Assembly: GCA_021828055.1 (NCBI GenBank)
Contig: JAKATH010000002.1
Location: 1 to 64,000, forward strand
Source of the DNA: Actinomycetes bacterium
GTDB lineage: Bacteria; Actinomycetota; Acidimicrobiia; Acidimicrobiales; RAAP-2
Length of the DNA: 64,000 nucleotides
Direction of reading: 5' to 3'
Shown piece after piece: positions 1 to 8,537 of this stretch (position 1 is the stretch's first letter; every line of letters begins with the position of its first letter). The translations under genes were made by a program, and so were the position numbers. The notes under the pieces were generated by a model, which was not told the origin of the DNA, searched no databases, and saw nothing but the letters and a program-made list of their open reading frames with translations.

Positions 1-238
1 GCAGGTCGGTGCGGGCGTTCCACTGCGCGGTCTTCGCCTTCTCGTAGAGGCGGTCGAGCCGCGGCCTCGCCCCCTTCTCGTAGTCCCACGTGAACTCGGC
101 CGGGCACGGGTCGGCGACGGCGTGATGCGCGTCGGGGTCCTCGTGGCCGACGGTCGCCAGGACCGTCGCGAGGTCCCGAAGGTCGTGGCGGCCGACGAGC
201 TCCTCGTTGCTTCGGCCCGTTGCGTCCGTTGCGGCCAT
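1..238 (-). CDS. Partial ferritin-like/diiron protein, N-terminal part
   Basis: The frame is open from an ATG at 238 to the window edge, giving the first 79 residues. The visible part ends with W-D-Y-E-K-G, then L-Y-E-K-A-K and Q-W-N-A-R-T-D-L. I recall this style from the N-terminus of actinobacterial ferritin-like (AurF-type) diiron proteins, but no metal-ligand helix lies inside the window. It is the gene after dapB on the same strand, separated by about 300 bases of repeat-rich spacer. The coding frame is well supported; the family is tentative and no function is assigned. Confidence 0.5.
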   Translation of the reverse strand, partial: MAATDATGRSNEELVGRHDLRDLATVLATVGHEDPDAHHAVADPCPAEFTWDYEKGARPRLDRLYEKAKTAQWNARTDL

Positions 239-372
239 TGCGTCGACTCCCTCTGTCACATTCTCACCCGCGGTCCCGGTCCGTCGTGCATCGCGAGCGC
301 CTGGATCCCCTGGACGCCGAACGTCGCCGCGAAGAGGCCGACGGCGGGCGAGGCGGGCGAGACGGGCGAGAT

Positions 373-480
373 GGGCGAGGCGGTCTCGGGCGGGCGAGGC
401 GGTCTCGGGCGGGCGAGGCGGGCTCGGGCGGGCGAGGCGGGCTCGGGCGGGCGAGGCGGTCTCGGGCGGGCGAGGCGGTG
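373..480. repeat. 19-bp GC-rich tandem repeat
   Basis: Five complete 19-base units start at 373, 392, 411, 430 and 449, followed by a partial unit to 480. The unit is GGGCGAGGCGGTCTCGGGC with one or two substitutions between copies. The array fills much of the spacer between dapB and the downstream partial gene. It keeps several frames open, which explains apparent ORFs there that I do not accept as genes. Confidence 0.9.
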
Positions 481-536
481 TGCGGGGTCGCCTCCGCGCC
501 TGCTCTCGCGCTGCGCACGCGCCTGCTCTCGCGCGA

Positions 537-1346
537 TCACGTTCCGAGCAGGGCGTCGAGCCCGACGGTGAGCCCCGGGAGGTCGCGGACCCGCCGCACG
601 GCGAGGAGGACGCCGGGCATGAACGACCGGCGGTCGTAGGAGTCGTGGCGCATGGTGAGCGACTGGCCGGCGGCACCGAAGATCACCTCCTGGTGCGCGA
701 GGAGACCCGGAAGCCGGACCGAGTGCACGCGGACGCCGCCGGGCGCGGCGCCACCGCGCGCGCCCTCGAGGACGATCTCGGTCGTCGTGTCCGAGAACAC
801 GGACGCACCTGCCCGCTCACGGGCCGCTGCGATCCGGGCAGCGGTGCCGAGGGCCGTCCCCGACGGCGCGTCGTGCTTCTGGTCGTGGTGGAGCTCCACG
901 ATCTCCACGCCGTCCATGAACGGCGCCGCGAGCTCCGAGAAGCGCATGAGAAGGACCGCGCCGATCGCGAAGTTGGGCGCGACCACGGCGTTGGCCGGAT
1001 CACCGGTGAAGGCGCGCCCGAGGACCTCGAGGTCCTCGGCGCCCAACCCCGTGGTGCCGACGACGGCGTGGATGCCCCTCTCGGCGAGCCATGGAAGGGT
1101 GCGGCGCGCCGCCTCGGCGACCGTGAAGTCGACAGCCACCTCGACGCCCGCGTCGACGAGCACCTCCGGTCGGCCCGAGATCACCGACGCCTCCCCGGCG
1201 CCGGCCCTGAGCGCCGCCGCACCACCGTCCAGCTCAGCGGCGGGATCGACGACCGCCGCCAGCGTGAGGTCCGCCGCGTCCCTGACCGCCTGGCAGACCT
1301 CGCGCCCCATCCGGCCGGCTCCGCCCACGACGCCCACGCGGATCAC
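537..1346 (-). CDS. dapB: 4-hydroxy-tetrahydrodipicolinate reductase
   Basis: DapB performs the NAD(P)H-dependent reduction in the diaminopimelate/lysine pathway, in the cytoplasm. The protein opens with the nucleotide-binding motif VGVVGGAGRMG and carries the C-terminal substrate region with E-L-H-H-D-Q-K-H-D-A-P-S-G-T-A. At 269 residues it has normal family length. I chose the GTG at 1346 rather than the GTG at 1355 because it gives the canonical M-I-R-V-G-V start and lies 7 bases after a TAGCGT box (1354-1359) that overlaps the upstream GTG. It appears to be transcribed from its own promoter. A 19-bp repeat array follows it. Confidence 0.93.
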   Translation of the reverse strand: MIRVGVVGGAGRMGREVCQAVRDAADLTLAAVVDPAAELDGGAAALRAGAGEASVISGRPEVLVDAGVEVAVDFTVAEAARRTLPWLAERGIHAVVGTTGLGAEDLEVLGRAFTGDPANAVVAPNFAIGAVLLMRFSELAAPFMDGVEIVELHHDQKHDAPSGTALGTAARIAAARERAGASVFSDTTTEIVLEGARGGAAPGGVRVHSVRLPGLLAHQEVIFGAAGQSLTMRHDSYDRRSFMPGVLLAVRRVRDLPGLTVGLDALLGT

Positions 1347-1353
1347 GGGGATC

Positions 1354-1359
1354 ACGCTA
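1354..1359 (-). promoter_or_regulatory. Predicted -10 box of dapB (leaderless)
   Basis: TAGCGT on the minus strand fits TAnnnT and sits 7 bases before the GTG at 1346. Transcription would start at or next to the start codon. No convincing -35 element is visible. Confidence 0.5.
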
Positions 1360-1410
1360 TCGGCTCACCACCCACGTCGAGTTGGGGCGCGGCCTCGGAT
1401 GGGCGCCGGC

Positions 1411-3066
1411 TCAGATGGGCCCCGGGCTCTGTACCGCGGCCTGTCCCGTGGCCTGTCCCGCGGGGTGCGCCGGGCTCTGTGCCGCGGGGTGCCCCGGGCT
1501 CTGTGCCGCGGGGTGCCCCGCGGGGTGTCCCGCGGGCTGTGCCGGGCTCGGAGCGGCGGCCGCTTTCGTGAAGTGAGCCCTTGCGGCCCGCCGACCTCTT
1601 CGCCAGCCTGAGATCACGGCCCCTTGCGGCTGGCAGCGGCTCCACCACCAGTAGGTGAACACGAGGGTGAGCGCGCCGAACGCGATCGGCCAGGGATCTC
1701 CGCCGCCGGGCGGGTTCCAGCCGGCGGTGGTCTCGGGCCGCCCCAGGCCGAACCGGAAGCGGTCGAGGGCGAGCTGGAAGTCGAACAGGTTGACGACGAC
1801 CTCACCTACGGCGGTGATCGCCGTCGCAGACCAGAGGACCCGGCTGGGACGCACCATCCTCGAGCCGCCGGCCTCGGCCGCCGCCAGCAGCACGCCGGCG
1901 ACGAGGGGGAACCAGTACCGGCCCTGGCCCAGGAACCCTTCGCGGCGTGCTTCGATCGCCACCAGGACAACCGGGAACACGAACGAGAACACGAGCAGGG
2001 CGACCACGACCGATCGCTGGCGCTTCGCCGCAGCGCGAATCCCCTCGACGGTCAAGCCCCCCATGATCGCCAGCCCGAGCGCGATGACCCACCACGGAGG
2101 CGACGTGTCCGTCCAGCCGAAGTTCCCCGGCAGCTGGAGCATGTCGTGGCCGAACCGTTGGACCGACAGCCACAGGAGCTCGAGCTCTCCCTTTCCCTTC
2201 GGAACTGCGTTCCCGACGAAGCTCAGGTTCGCCACGCCCAGCACCCACGCGCTGGTGAAGGCCGCGCACAGCCCGACCCCGGCCACGATGAGCCGCACCG
2301 AGCGGCGCCCGAGCAGCGCCCAGCTCGCACGCACGCCGTACCAGGCCACCAGGACGAGCACGATGACGCCGGCGAAGATCGGCCCGAGGTCGCGCACCTG
2401 GGTCAGCACGGCGAGGCCGACGACGAACCGGACCAGGATCGGCCGCCTCCTGGCGGGCGGCGGCCCGTTCGCGAGCGCGACGCCCGAGGTCCATGCGCAC
2501 AGCGCGCTGGCCATCTCCATGCCGCTCGGGTTGACGGTCGCCATGTAGACGAGGACGTAGGGCGTCGCGAGGGCGGCGAGCGCCGGCAGGAGGAGCGCCC
2601 GGCCCCGGGCGTCGGCGGCGGAGAGATAGGCGAGCCCCAGCAGCACCGCGGTGAGGAGCGCCGCCACGAGCCGCATGGCGTACACCGCTGCTTCGCCGTT
2701 GAGCAGCAACGACGGCCAGCCGACGACGACGTAGTAGAAGGGCGGGTAGTAGCCGACCCAGGTCGTTTCGGGCACCACCTTGGTGTCGTGCCCGAGCGGG
2801 GGCTCGCAGCCTGCCCCGACTGTGGGACGGAACATGAAGCACGGGAGGCGGTCCGGGCCGACCAGGTCCTCGGGGATCCGCACGGTGGTGTTCGGCCCGC
2901 CGGCCGGCTTGCCGACGAGCTGGCCCCTCACGCTCGCGGCGGCCTTCATCACCTGGGCGGACTCGTCGGAGAGCCCGAACATCGGCGTGGCGAACACCCA
3001 GCAGACGGTCATGCCGACGAGGAGGAGGACGACCGCCAGCCGTTTCCAGTGTCGGACGCCGCTCAC
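1411..3066 (-). CDS. DUF2142 family membrane protein
   Basis: This polytopic membrane protein of about 551 residues has an N-terminal transmembrane helix, then the segment P-M-F-G-L-S-D-E-S-A typical of DUF2142, and roughly ten further hydrophobic segments. The family resembles GT-C glycosyltransferase-like membrane proteins of envelope polysaccharide clusters; no biochemical role is established here. The start is taken at a GTG at 3066, eight bases after the stop of the M16 peptidase, which suggests co-transcription with pnp and the peptidase. The last 50 or so residues are a hydrophilic low-complexity tail with repeated G-H-P-A and A-Q-S-P blocks. A longer frame runs upstream into the peptidase gene and is rejected. 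Confidence 0.72.
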   Translation of the reverse strand: MSGVRHWKRLAVVLLLVGMTVCWVFATPMFGLSDESAQVMKAAASVRGQLVGKPAGGPNTTVRIPEDLVGPDRLPCFMFRPTVGAGCEPPLGHDTKVVPETTWVGYYPPFYYVVVGWPSLLLNGEAAVYAMRLVAALLTAVLLGLAYLSAADARGRALLLPALAALATPYVLVYMATVNPSGMEMASALCAWTSGVALANGPPPARRRPILVRFVVGLAVLTQVRDLGPIFAGVIVLVLVAWYGVRASWALLGRRSVRLIVAGVGLCAAFTSAWVLGVANLSFVGNAVPKGKGELELLWLSVQRFGHDMLQLPGNFGWTDTSPPWWVIALGLAIMGGLTVEGIRAAAKRQRSVVVALLVFSFVFPVVLVAIEARREGFLGQGRYWFPLVAGVLLAAAEAGGSRMVRPSRVLWSATAITAVGEVVVNLFDFQLALDRFRFGLGRPETTAGWNPPGGGDPWPIAFGALTLVFTYWWWSRCQPQGAVISGWRRGRRAARAHFTKAAAAPSPAQPAGHPAGHPAAQSPGHPAAQSPAHPAGQATGQAAVQSPGPI

Positions 3067-3074
3067 CTCGGAGC

Positions 3075-4361
3075 TCAAGCTGCTCTGCCCGCCAACCCCA
3101 GCGCGGCGCCGTCGAACGCGTCCGCGTCGAACGGTCCCACCGCTGCCAAGGTGCGGGGTGCCGCCGCCAGAGCCTGCGCGACCTCTCTGACAGCGTCCAC
3201 GTCCACCGCGTCGATGTGCGCGAGGACCTCGTCGATGGTCCACGCGGGACCGTAGAGCAGCACCGAGGTGCCGAGACGGCTCATCCTCGCTCCCGAGTCC
3301 TCGCACGAGAGCAGCGTCTCCGACCGGAGGTTGCCCTTGGCGACGTCGAGCTCTCGCAAGGTGACGCCCTTCGAGGCGAGGTCCTCGAGCTCGCCGGCCA
3401 CGATCCGCAGCACCTCGCCCGCGTGCTCGGGCGCGGTGCCCACGGACACCGTGGTGCACCCTGCGTCGAAGAACCCGGTGCGCTCGGACCAGATCGAGTA
3501 CGCGAGCCCCCGCTGCTCGCGCACCTTCTGGAAGAGCCGGCTCGAGAGGCCTCCCCCGAGCACCACGTTCAGCACTGCGAGCGGCCAGCGCGCCTCGTCG
3601 AACCGGGACGCCGAGCGCATCGAGAGCACGAGATGGGCCTGCTCGGTCGGTCTGCGCACCACCACCAGCGGGCTCACGTCGGGGCCGACCGGCGTGCGAG
3701 CCGGCGCCGCGCCGCCTGGTCTCGAGGCGAGCCTGCACTGGAGGGCGACCGCCACGTCCTCGTGCCGGCAGTCGCCGGCGACCGAGACGACCACGTTGCC
3801 GGGCCGGTAGTGATCCTCGAAGAACCGCCGGATGTCCGCCGCCGAGGTCGCACGGACGCTGTCTTGGGTGCCGAGCGTGTCGCGTCCCAGCGGGTGGCCC
3901 GGGAACAACGCGGCCATCGCCGTCTCTCCGGCGAGGTCCGCCGGCTCGTCTGCGTGCATGAGGATCTCGTCGAGGATGACCGTGCGCTCCGCCTCGACGT
4001 CGTGCTCGCTGAGCGAGGGATCCTCCATGATGTCGCCGAGGATGTCCAGGCCCAGGTGGAGGTGCTCGGAGAGCAGCCTCACGTAGAAGGCCGTGTACTC
4101 CTTGGTCGTGAACGCGTTGCAGTCCCCGCCCACCTCGTCGAGGGCCTCGGCGATCGACGCAGCCGAGCGCGCGGGGGTGCCCTTGAACAAGAGGTGCTCG
4201 AGGAAGTGGGACGCGCCCGCGAGCGGCTCGGGCTCGTCGCGCGAGCCGGTCCCCACCCAGAAGCCGATCGCGACCGACCGTACGTCGGGCATCGCCTCGG
4301 TCGCGAGCCGCAAGCCCGAGGTGAGCCGCTCAGTGTGGATCGAGTTGGCGCGCGGGGTCAC
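3075..4361 (-). CDS. M16 family zinc metallopeptidase
   Basis: This 428-residue pitrilysin/processing-peptidase-like protein carries the inverted zinc motif H-F-L-E-H at residues 52-56, with a probable third ligand at Glu132 in D-E-I-L. The C-terminal half is the second, inactive M16 domain (R-E-Q-R-G-L-A-Y). Homologues of this length act as single-chain oligopeptidases in the cytoplasm; the substrate is unknown. Its ATG overlaps the pnp stop by four bases. The pnp-M16 pairing is common in Gram-positive bacteria. Confidence 0.9.
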   Translation of the reverse strand: MTPRANSIHTERLTSGLRLATEAMPDVRSVAIGFWVGTGSRDEPEPLAGASHFLEHLLFKGTPARSAASIAEALDEVGGDCNAFTTKEYTAFYVRLLSEHLHLGLDILGDIMEDPSLSEHDVEAERTVILDEILMHADEPADLAGETAMAALFPGHPLGRDTLGTQDSVRATSAADIRRFFEDHYRPGNVVVSVAGDCRHEDVAVALQCRLASRPGGAAPARTPVGPDVSPLVVVRRPTEQAHLVLSMRSASRFDEARWPLAVLNVVLGGGLSSRLFQKVREQRGLAYSIWSERTGFFDAGCTTVSVGTAPEHAGEVLRIVAGELEDLASKGVTLRELDVAKGNLRSETLLSCEDSGARMSRLGTSVLLYGPAWTIDEVLAHIDAVDVDAVREVAQALAAAPRTLAAVGPFDADAFDGAALGLAGRAA

Positions 4362-6793
4362 CGGCGCCGCGGGCGCCGGCTGCCGCCGCCGCGGCGGCCG
4401 TCGCCTCCCTGTCCCCCGTTCCCCCCCCTCGAGGGCGCGGCGGGAACGGCCGGCCCGAGATCCCCGAGGTCGGCGACGAGCTCCGCCTCGAACGCGTCCT
4501 CGAACGACACCCGAGCCGGCTGCGGGCCCGCGCTCCGCCGCGGGCCTGCCGCGCCGCCGTCCGAGCCGCTCGCGTCCCTCGCGTCCCTCGCGTCCCTCGC
4601 GCCGCCCGCGCCGGCGAGCGACAGCGACACCTTCCCCTGCGGGTCGATGTCGTCGACGCGGACCTCGACCGGCTGACCGAGCGTGAGCACGTCCTCGGCC
4701 TGGTCCACGCGCTTGCCGCCCGCGAGGGGCGAGAGCTTGGAGATGTGGAGCAACCCGTCGCGCCCGGGAAGGATGTTCACGAACGCGCCGAACTTGGTGA
4801 TGTTCACCACCCTGCCTGGGTAGACGGTCCCGACCTCCGCCGACGGCGGTGTCAGGATCAGCGCGATCCGTCGCCGCGCCTCCTCGACGGCATTGCCGTC
4901 CTTGGCGCCGATGGTCACGGTGCCGACGACCCCGTCGTCCTCCACGGCGATGTCGGCGCCGGTCTCCTGCTGCAGGGTGTTGATGACCTTTCCCTTGGGG
5001 CCGATGACCTCGCCGATCTTGTCGATCGGGATCTCCATCGACACGATCTTCGGGGCGCTCGCTGCGACCTGCTCGCGCGGCTCGGCGATGGTCCGCTGCA
5101 TCACCCCGAGGATCGTGAGCCGCGCCTCTTTGGCCTGGCGGAGGGCCTGGGCGAGCACCTCGGCGGGGAGGCCGTCGATCTTCGTGTCCAGCTGCAGCGC
5201 GGTCACGGCGTCCGCGGTGCCCGCCACCTTGAAGTCCATGTCGCCGAACGCGTCCTCCGCGCCGAGGATGTCAGTCAGGGTGACGTAGCGGCCCTCGTCG
5301 TGCACGAGGCCCATCGCGATGCCCGCGACCGGCGCTTTGATCGGCACGCCCGCCGCCATGAGCGAGAGGGTCGACGCGCACACCGACGCCATCGAGGTGG
5401 AGCCGTTGGACGACAGCACGTCGGACACCAGCCGAAGCGCATAGGGGAAGTCCTCCTTGCGAGGGACGACCGGTAGCAGCGCACGCTCGGCGAGAAGGCC
5501 GTGGCCGATCTCCCTGCGCTTCGGGCCCCGCATGAAGCCGGTCTCTCCCGTCGAGTACGGCGGGAAGTTGTAGTGGTGCATGTACCGCTTCGACACGTCC
5601 GGAGTGATCGTGTCGAGAAGCTGGTCCATACGCGGCATGCCGAGGGTGCAGACGTTGAGGACCTGGGTCTCCCCCCGCTGGAACAGCGAGGACCCGTGCG
5701 CGGTCGGGAGGAGGTCGATCTCGGCGGAGAGCGGCCGGATGTCGGTGGTGCCGCGCCCGTCGATGCGCAATCCCTCTTCGACGATGCGCTTTCGCACGAG
5801 CTTCTTGGTGAGTGCCCGCACGGCGGCCGAGATCTCACGCTCGCGCTGTTCGAACGCGCTCGCAAGCTCGGTGACGACCGCCGCGGTGACCCCCGCGATC
5901 TCCGCGTTGCGCGCGGCCTTGTCGGCGATGCTGACGGCCTTCGCGATCCCCTCCGTCGCGATCTCCTGCACCCGCTCCCAGACGTCGTCGCCGTAGTCGG
6001 TCAACGTCGAGAACGCGATCGGCTCGATGGTCCCCCGTGCCTCGACGAAGCGAGCGACGAGCTCGCGCTGGAGGTTGATCGACTCACGGATCCAGGTCTT
6101 GGCGGCTTCGAGCCCCTGGGCGAGCACCTCCTCGGTGACCTTGGGAGCACCTCCTTCGTAGAGATCCCACGAGCGCTCGGTGCCGCCGGCCTCGACCATC
6201 ATGATGGCGATCTCGGCGTCAGGCTCGTGAGAGAGCGCCCGCCCGGCTACGACCAGCTCGAAGGTCGACTCGTCCCCCTCCTGGAAGCTCGGGTGCGGAT
6301 TCCAGTTGCCGTCGGTCGCGAACGCGATGCGCACCGCGCCGATCGGCCCGTCGAAGGGGATGCCCGAGATCATGAGCGCCGCCGACGCCGCGTTGATGGC
6401 GAGCACGTCGTGGGGGTTCACCTGGTCCGCACCGAACACGGTGCCGACGATGTGCACCTCGTTGCGGAAGCCGTTCGGGAACGACGGCCGCAGCGGACGG
6501 TCGATCAGGCGGCACGTGAGGATCGCCTGGTCCGAGGCCTTGCCCTCGCGGCGGAAGAAGGACCCGGGGATCTTCCCGGCCGCGTACGCACGCTCTTCGA
6601 TGTCGACGGTGAGCGGGAAGAAGTCCGTGCCCTCACGGACCGTCCTGGCCGCCACGGCGGTGGCGAGGACGGCGGTGTCGCCGATGCGGCCCAGGACTGC
6701 GCCGTCGGCCTGCTGGGCGAGCTTGCCCGCCTCGAACGTCATGGATCGGTCGGTGCCGCTGATCGGCGCCGTCACGGAAATGGCCTCGGCCAA
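4358..6793 (-). CDS. pnp: Polyribonucleotide nucleotidyltransferase (PNPase)
   Basis: PNPase degrades RNA 3' to 5' by phosphorolysis and can also add 3' tails. The 811 residues cover two RNase PH domains with the linking all-alpha domain, a KH domain (I-G-E-V-I-G-P-K-G-K-V-I) and an S1 domain (V-Y-P-G-R-V-V-N-I-T-K-F-G-A-F). The start is a TTG at 6793 preceded by AAAGGAG at good spacing. The last 90 or so residues after S1 are an Arg/Gly/Ala-rich tail containing three tandem R-D-A units, a plausible unstructured RNA-binding extension. It lies downstream of rpsO, the conserved bacterial arrangement. Confidence 0.97.
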   Translation of the reverse strand: MAEAISVTAPISGTDRSMTFEAGKLAQQADGAVLGRIGDTAVLATAVAARTVREGTDFFPLTVDIEERAYAAGKIPGSFFRREGKASDQAILTCRLIDRPLRPSFPNGFRNEVHIVGTVFGADQVNPHDVLAINAASAALMISGIPFDGPIGAVRIAFATDGNWNPHPSFQEGDESTFELVVAGRALSHEPDAEIAIMMVEAGGTERSWDLYEGGAPKVTEEVLAQGLEAAKTWIRESINLQRELVARFVEARGTIEPIAFSTLTDYGDDVWERVQEIATEGIAKAVSIADKAARNAEIAGVTAAVVTELASAFEQREREISAAVRALTKKLVRKRIVEEGLRIDGRGTTDIRPLSAEIDLLPTAHGSSLFQRGETQVLNVCTLGMPRMDQLLDTITPDVSKRYMHHYNFPPYSTGETGFMRGPKRREIGHGLLAERALLPVVPRKEDFPYALRLVSDVLSSNGSTSMASVCASTLSLMAAGVPIKAPVAGIAMGLVHDEGRYVTLTDILGAEDAFGDMDFKVAGTADAVTALQLDTKIDGLPAEVLAQALRQAKEARLTILGVMQRTIAEPREQVAASAPKIVSMEIPIDKIGEVIGPKGKVINTLQQETGADIAVEDDGVVGTVTIGAKDGNAVEEARRRIALILTPPSAEVGTVYPGRVVNITKFGAFVNILPGRDGLLHISKLSPLAGGKRVDQAEDVLTLGQPVEVRVDDIDPQGKVSLSLAGAGGARDARDARDASGSDGGAAGPRRSAGPQPARVSFEDAFEAELVADLGDLGPAVPAAPSRGGNGGQGGDGRRGGGSRRPRRR

Positions 6794-6836
6794 CGGTGCT
6801 CCTTTGTCCGGGGGTCAGTGCCGTGGCCGGTTCCCA

Positions 6837-6848
6837 GTGGTCGACCAC
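6837..6848. promoter_or_regulatory. Perfect 12-bp palindrome in the pnp leader
   Basis: GTGGTCGACCAC is a perfect palindrome about 44 bases upstream of the pnp start. It could be a protein site or part of a leader stem. Nothing ties it to a known regulator. Confidence 0.3.
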
Positions 6849-6913
6849 CCCGGACATCCCGGGTGATCGGCGACTGGCAGCCGACGCTGCGGCCTGCCCG
6901 TCTCTGCTTGTGC

Positions 6914-6944
6914 AACCGCCCGACCGGGAGCCGGTCGGGCGGTT
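6914..6944 (-). terminator. Strong hairpin between rpsO and pnp
   Basis: Arms of 14 bases (AACCGCCCGACCGG and its exact complement) enclose a three-base loop directly after the rpsO stop. There is no U-tract, as is common in high-GC actinobacteria. It probably acts as an rpsO terminator or partial terminator; the same spacer is a processing site for pnp autoregulation in E. coli. Confidence 0.7.
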
Positions 6945-6951
6945 CGGGGTG

Positions 6952-7209
6952 CTAGCGGCGGATCCCGAGTCGTCCGATGATCGACCGGTAACGCTCGACA
7001 TCGTTGCCCCGGACGTAGTCCAGGAGCCGCCTGCGGCGCCCGATGAGCTTCATCAGGCCCCTGCGGGTGTGATGGTCGCCCTTGTGGACCTTCAGGTGCT
7101 CGGTCAGGTGCGAGATGCGGTCGGTCAGCAGGGCGATCTGGACCTCGGGCGAGCCGGTGTCGGACTCGTGGAGCCGGTGCTCGGCGATGATGACTGGCTT
7201 CTCGGGCAT
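6952..7209 (-). CDS. rpsO: 30S ribosomal protein S15
   Basis: S15 binds 16S rRNA early in assembly of the small-subunit platform. The 85-residue protein matches the family throughout: [12 protein letters not shown] near the N-terminus, [14 protein letters not shown] in the middle and the basic R-R-R-R-L-L-D-Y end. The start is the ATG at 7209; an upstream in-frame ATG would add 36 unrelated residues. It precedes pnp with a hairpin between them. Confidence 0.97.
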   Translation of the reverse strand: MPEKPVIIAEHRLHESDTGSPEVQIALLTDRISHLTEHLKVHKGDHHTRRGLMKLIGRRRRLLDYVRGNDVERYRSIIGRLGIRR

Positions 7210-7270
7210 GTACGAACAGACCTCGGAAATTCCGTCGGGCGGCGGGCGCGGCGACCCGCGACCCCAGCGC

Positions 7271-7276
7271 ACGTTA
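7271..7276 (-). promoter_or_regulatory. Possible -10 box for rpsO
   Basis: TAACGT on the minus strand lies 61 bases upstream of the rpsO start, implying a leader of roughly 55 bases. It is the only good TAnnnT box I see in the rpsO upstream region. Confidence 0.35.
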
Positions 7277-7399
7277 GCAGGCCGGCCGGCGCGACGGCAT
7301 GCGGCCGGCGACGCCACCAGATCCGGGGAGGGCCGCTCGGCAGCGCCCCCACAGCGGAGCCGTCCCTCCTACGGCGACCGGAAGGACGCGGCGGCCGGC

Positions 7400-8407
7400 T
7401 CAGGTGGCGCTGCGGTCCAGCACGCGGCGGGTCTCGGCGACGTCGGCCCACATCTGCTCGACGAGGTCTTCCATCCGGTCGAACCGACGCTCGTCTCGGA
7501 GGCGCTCGGCGAACGCGATGCCGACCCGCTCCCCGTAGAGCCCGCCGTCGAAACCGATGAGATGGGCCTCGACGAGGGGTGCGGGCGCCGTGCGGTGCGG
7601 CTCCGCGAACGTCGGACGGACGCCCACCGAGATGGCCGCGGGGTGCTGCGACCCGTCGGCCCGGCGGCACCAGCCCGCGTAGATGCCGAGGGCGGGAACG
7701 GCGATGCCTTCTTCGACCGCGACGTTCGCGGTCGGCATCCCGAGCTGCGACCCGCCCCGCCCGTTGCCGTGGACGACCTCGCCGCGGACCTCGTGGGGGC
7801 GGGCGAGAAGCCGTGCGGCGGCGGCCACGTCGCCTTCGGCGACGAGGGCGCGGACGCGGGTCGACGAGACGGCGGTGACCCCACCGTCCCCCTCCCCGCC
7901 GCGGGCGCCGCCGGGGCCATCCTGTTCGCGGCCCCCGACGACGGCCAGCCCGACGCCCACCACGCCGAAGCCCCAGATCGCGCCGAGCGTCCGGAGCAGC
8001 GCGACGTCTCCCTTGCGGCCGTGGCCGAAATGGAAGTCCTCGCCGACGACGATCACCTTCGCCCCGAGCGTGCGGAGCAGCACCTCGTCGACGAAGTCCT
8101 CCGCCGACTCCCCGGCCCGTCCGGCGTCGAAGTGCACCACCACCGTGAAGTCGACGCCGCAGGAGGCGAGGAGCTCGAGCTTCTGCTCGGTGTCCGTCAG
8201 CAGCAACGGCGCGGACTCCGGCCGGATCACCGTCGCCGGGTGCCGGTCGAAGGTCACGACGGCAGAGGGAACGCCGAGGGTGTCGGCCTCGGCGCGGAGC
8301 CGGGCCAGCAGGCGCCGATGCCCGAGGTGGACTCCGTCGTAGGTGCCGATCGTGACTGCCGACCCCGCTGCGAGCCCGGGCGTCTGCTCCGCGGTGACGA
8401 CCTGCAC
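7400..8407 (-). CDS. ribF: Bifunctional riboflavin kinase/FAD synthetase
   Basis: RibF phosphorylates riboflavin to FMN and adenylylates FMN to FAD. The N-terminal FAD synthetase module has the nucleotidyltransferase motif G-T-Y-D-G-V-H-L-G-H-R and the later S-S-T-R-V-R. The C-terminal riboflavin kinase module has G-M-P-T-A-N and the catalytic region L-I-G-F-D-G-G-L-Y-G. At 335 residues it is slightly long because of a Gly-rich insert (about residues 160-175) before S-S-T-R. It starts with a GTG 8 bases after a TATCCT box, so it is probably transcribed apart from truB upstream. Confidence 0.96.
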   Translation of the reverse strand: MQVVTAEQTPGLAAGSAVTIGTYDGVHLGHRRLLARLRAEADTLGVPSAVVTFDRHPATVIRPESAPLLLTDTEQKLELLASCGVDFTVVVHFDAGRAGESAEDFVDEVLLRTLGAKVIVVGEDFHFGHGRKGDVALLRTLGAIWGFGVVGVGLAVVGGREQDGPGGARGGEGDGGVTAVSSTRVRALVAEGDVAAAARLLARPHEVRGEVVHGNGRGGSQLGMPTANVAVEEGIAVPALGIYAGWCRRADGSQHPAAISVGVRPTFAEPHRTAPAPLVEAHLIGFDGGLYGERVGIAFAERLRDERRFDRMEDLVEQMWADVAETRRVLDRSAT

Positions 8408-8415
8408 GTCGATCG

Positions 8416-8421
8416 AGGATA
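8416..8421 (-). promoter_or_regulatory. Predicted -10 box of ribF (leaderless)
   Basis: TATCCT on the minus strand is 8 bases before the GTG at 8407 and close to the sigma-A consensus. The predicted transcript begins near the start codon. Confidence 0.55.
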
Positions 8422-8537
8422 GACGGCCTCGGACGCCCCCCTTACGGGCCGGCCCTGCCCGCTGCGCGTGGGGGCGAGACCGGGCGCGCAGCGCGCCGGC
8501 ACGGGCGAGATCGGGCTCCCAGCCTCTCCCCGCCCGC

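Noticed and set aside
122-639. Small ORFs over the 19-bp repeat near the window start
   Set aside because: Produced by the repeat; no family match and they cross a real gene start.
1624-3255. 543-residue plus-strand ORF opposite the DUF2142 gene
   Set aside because: Composition is typical of an antisense shadow; the minus strand shows clear membrane helices and family motifs.
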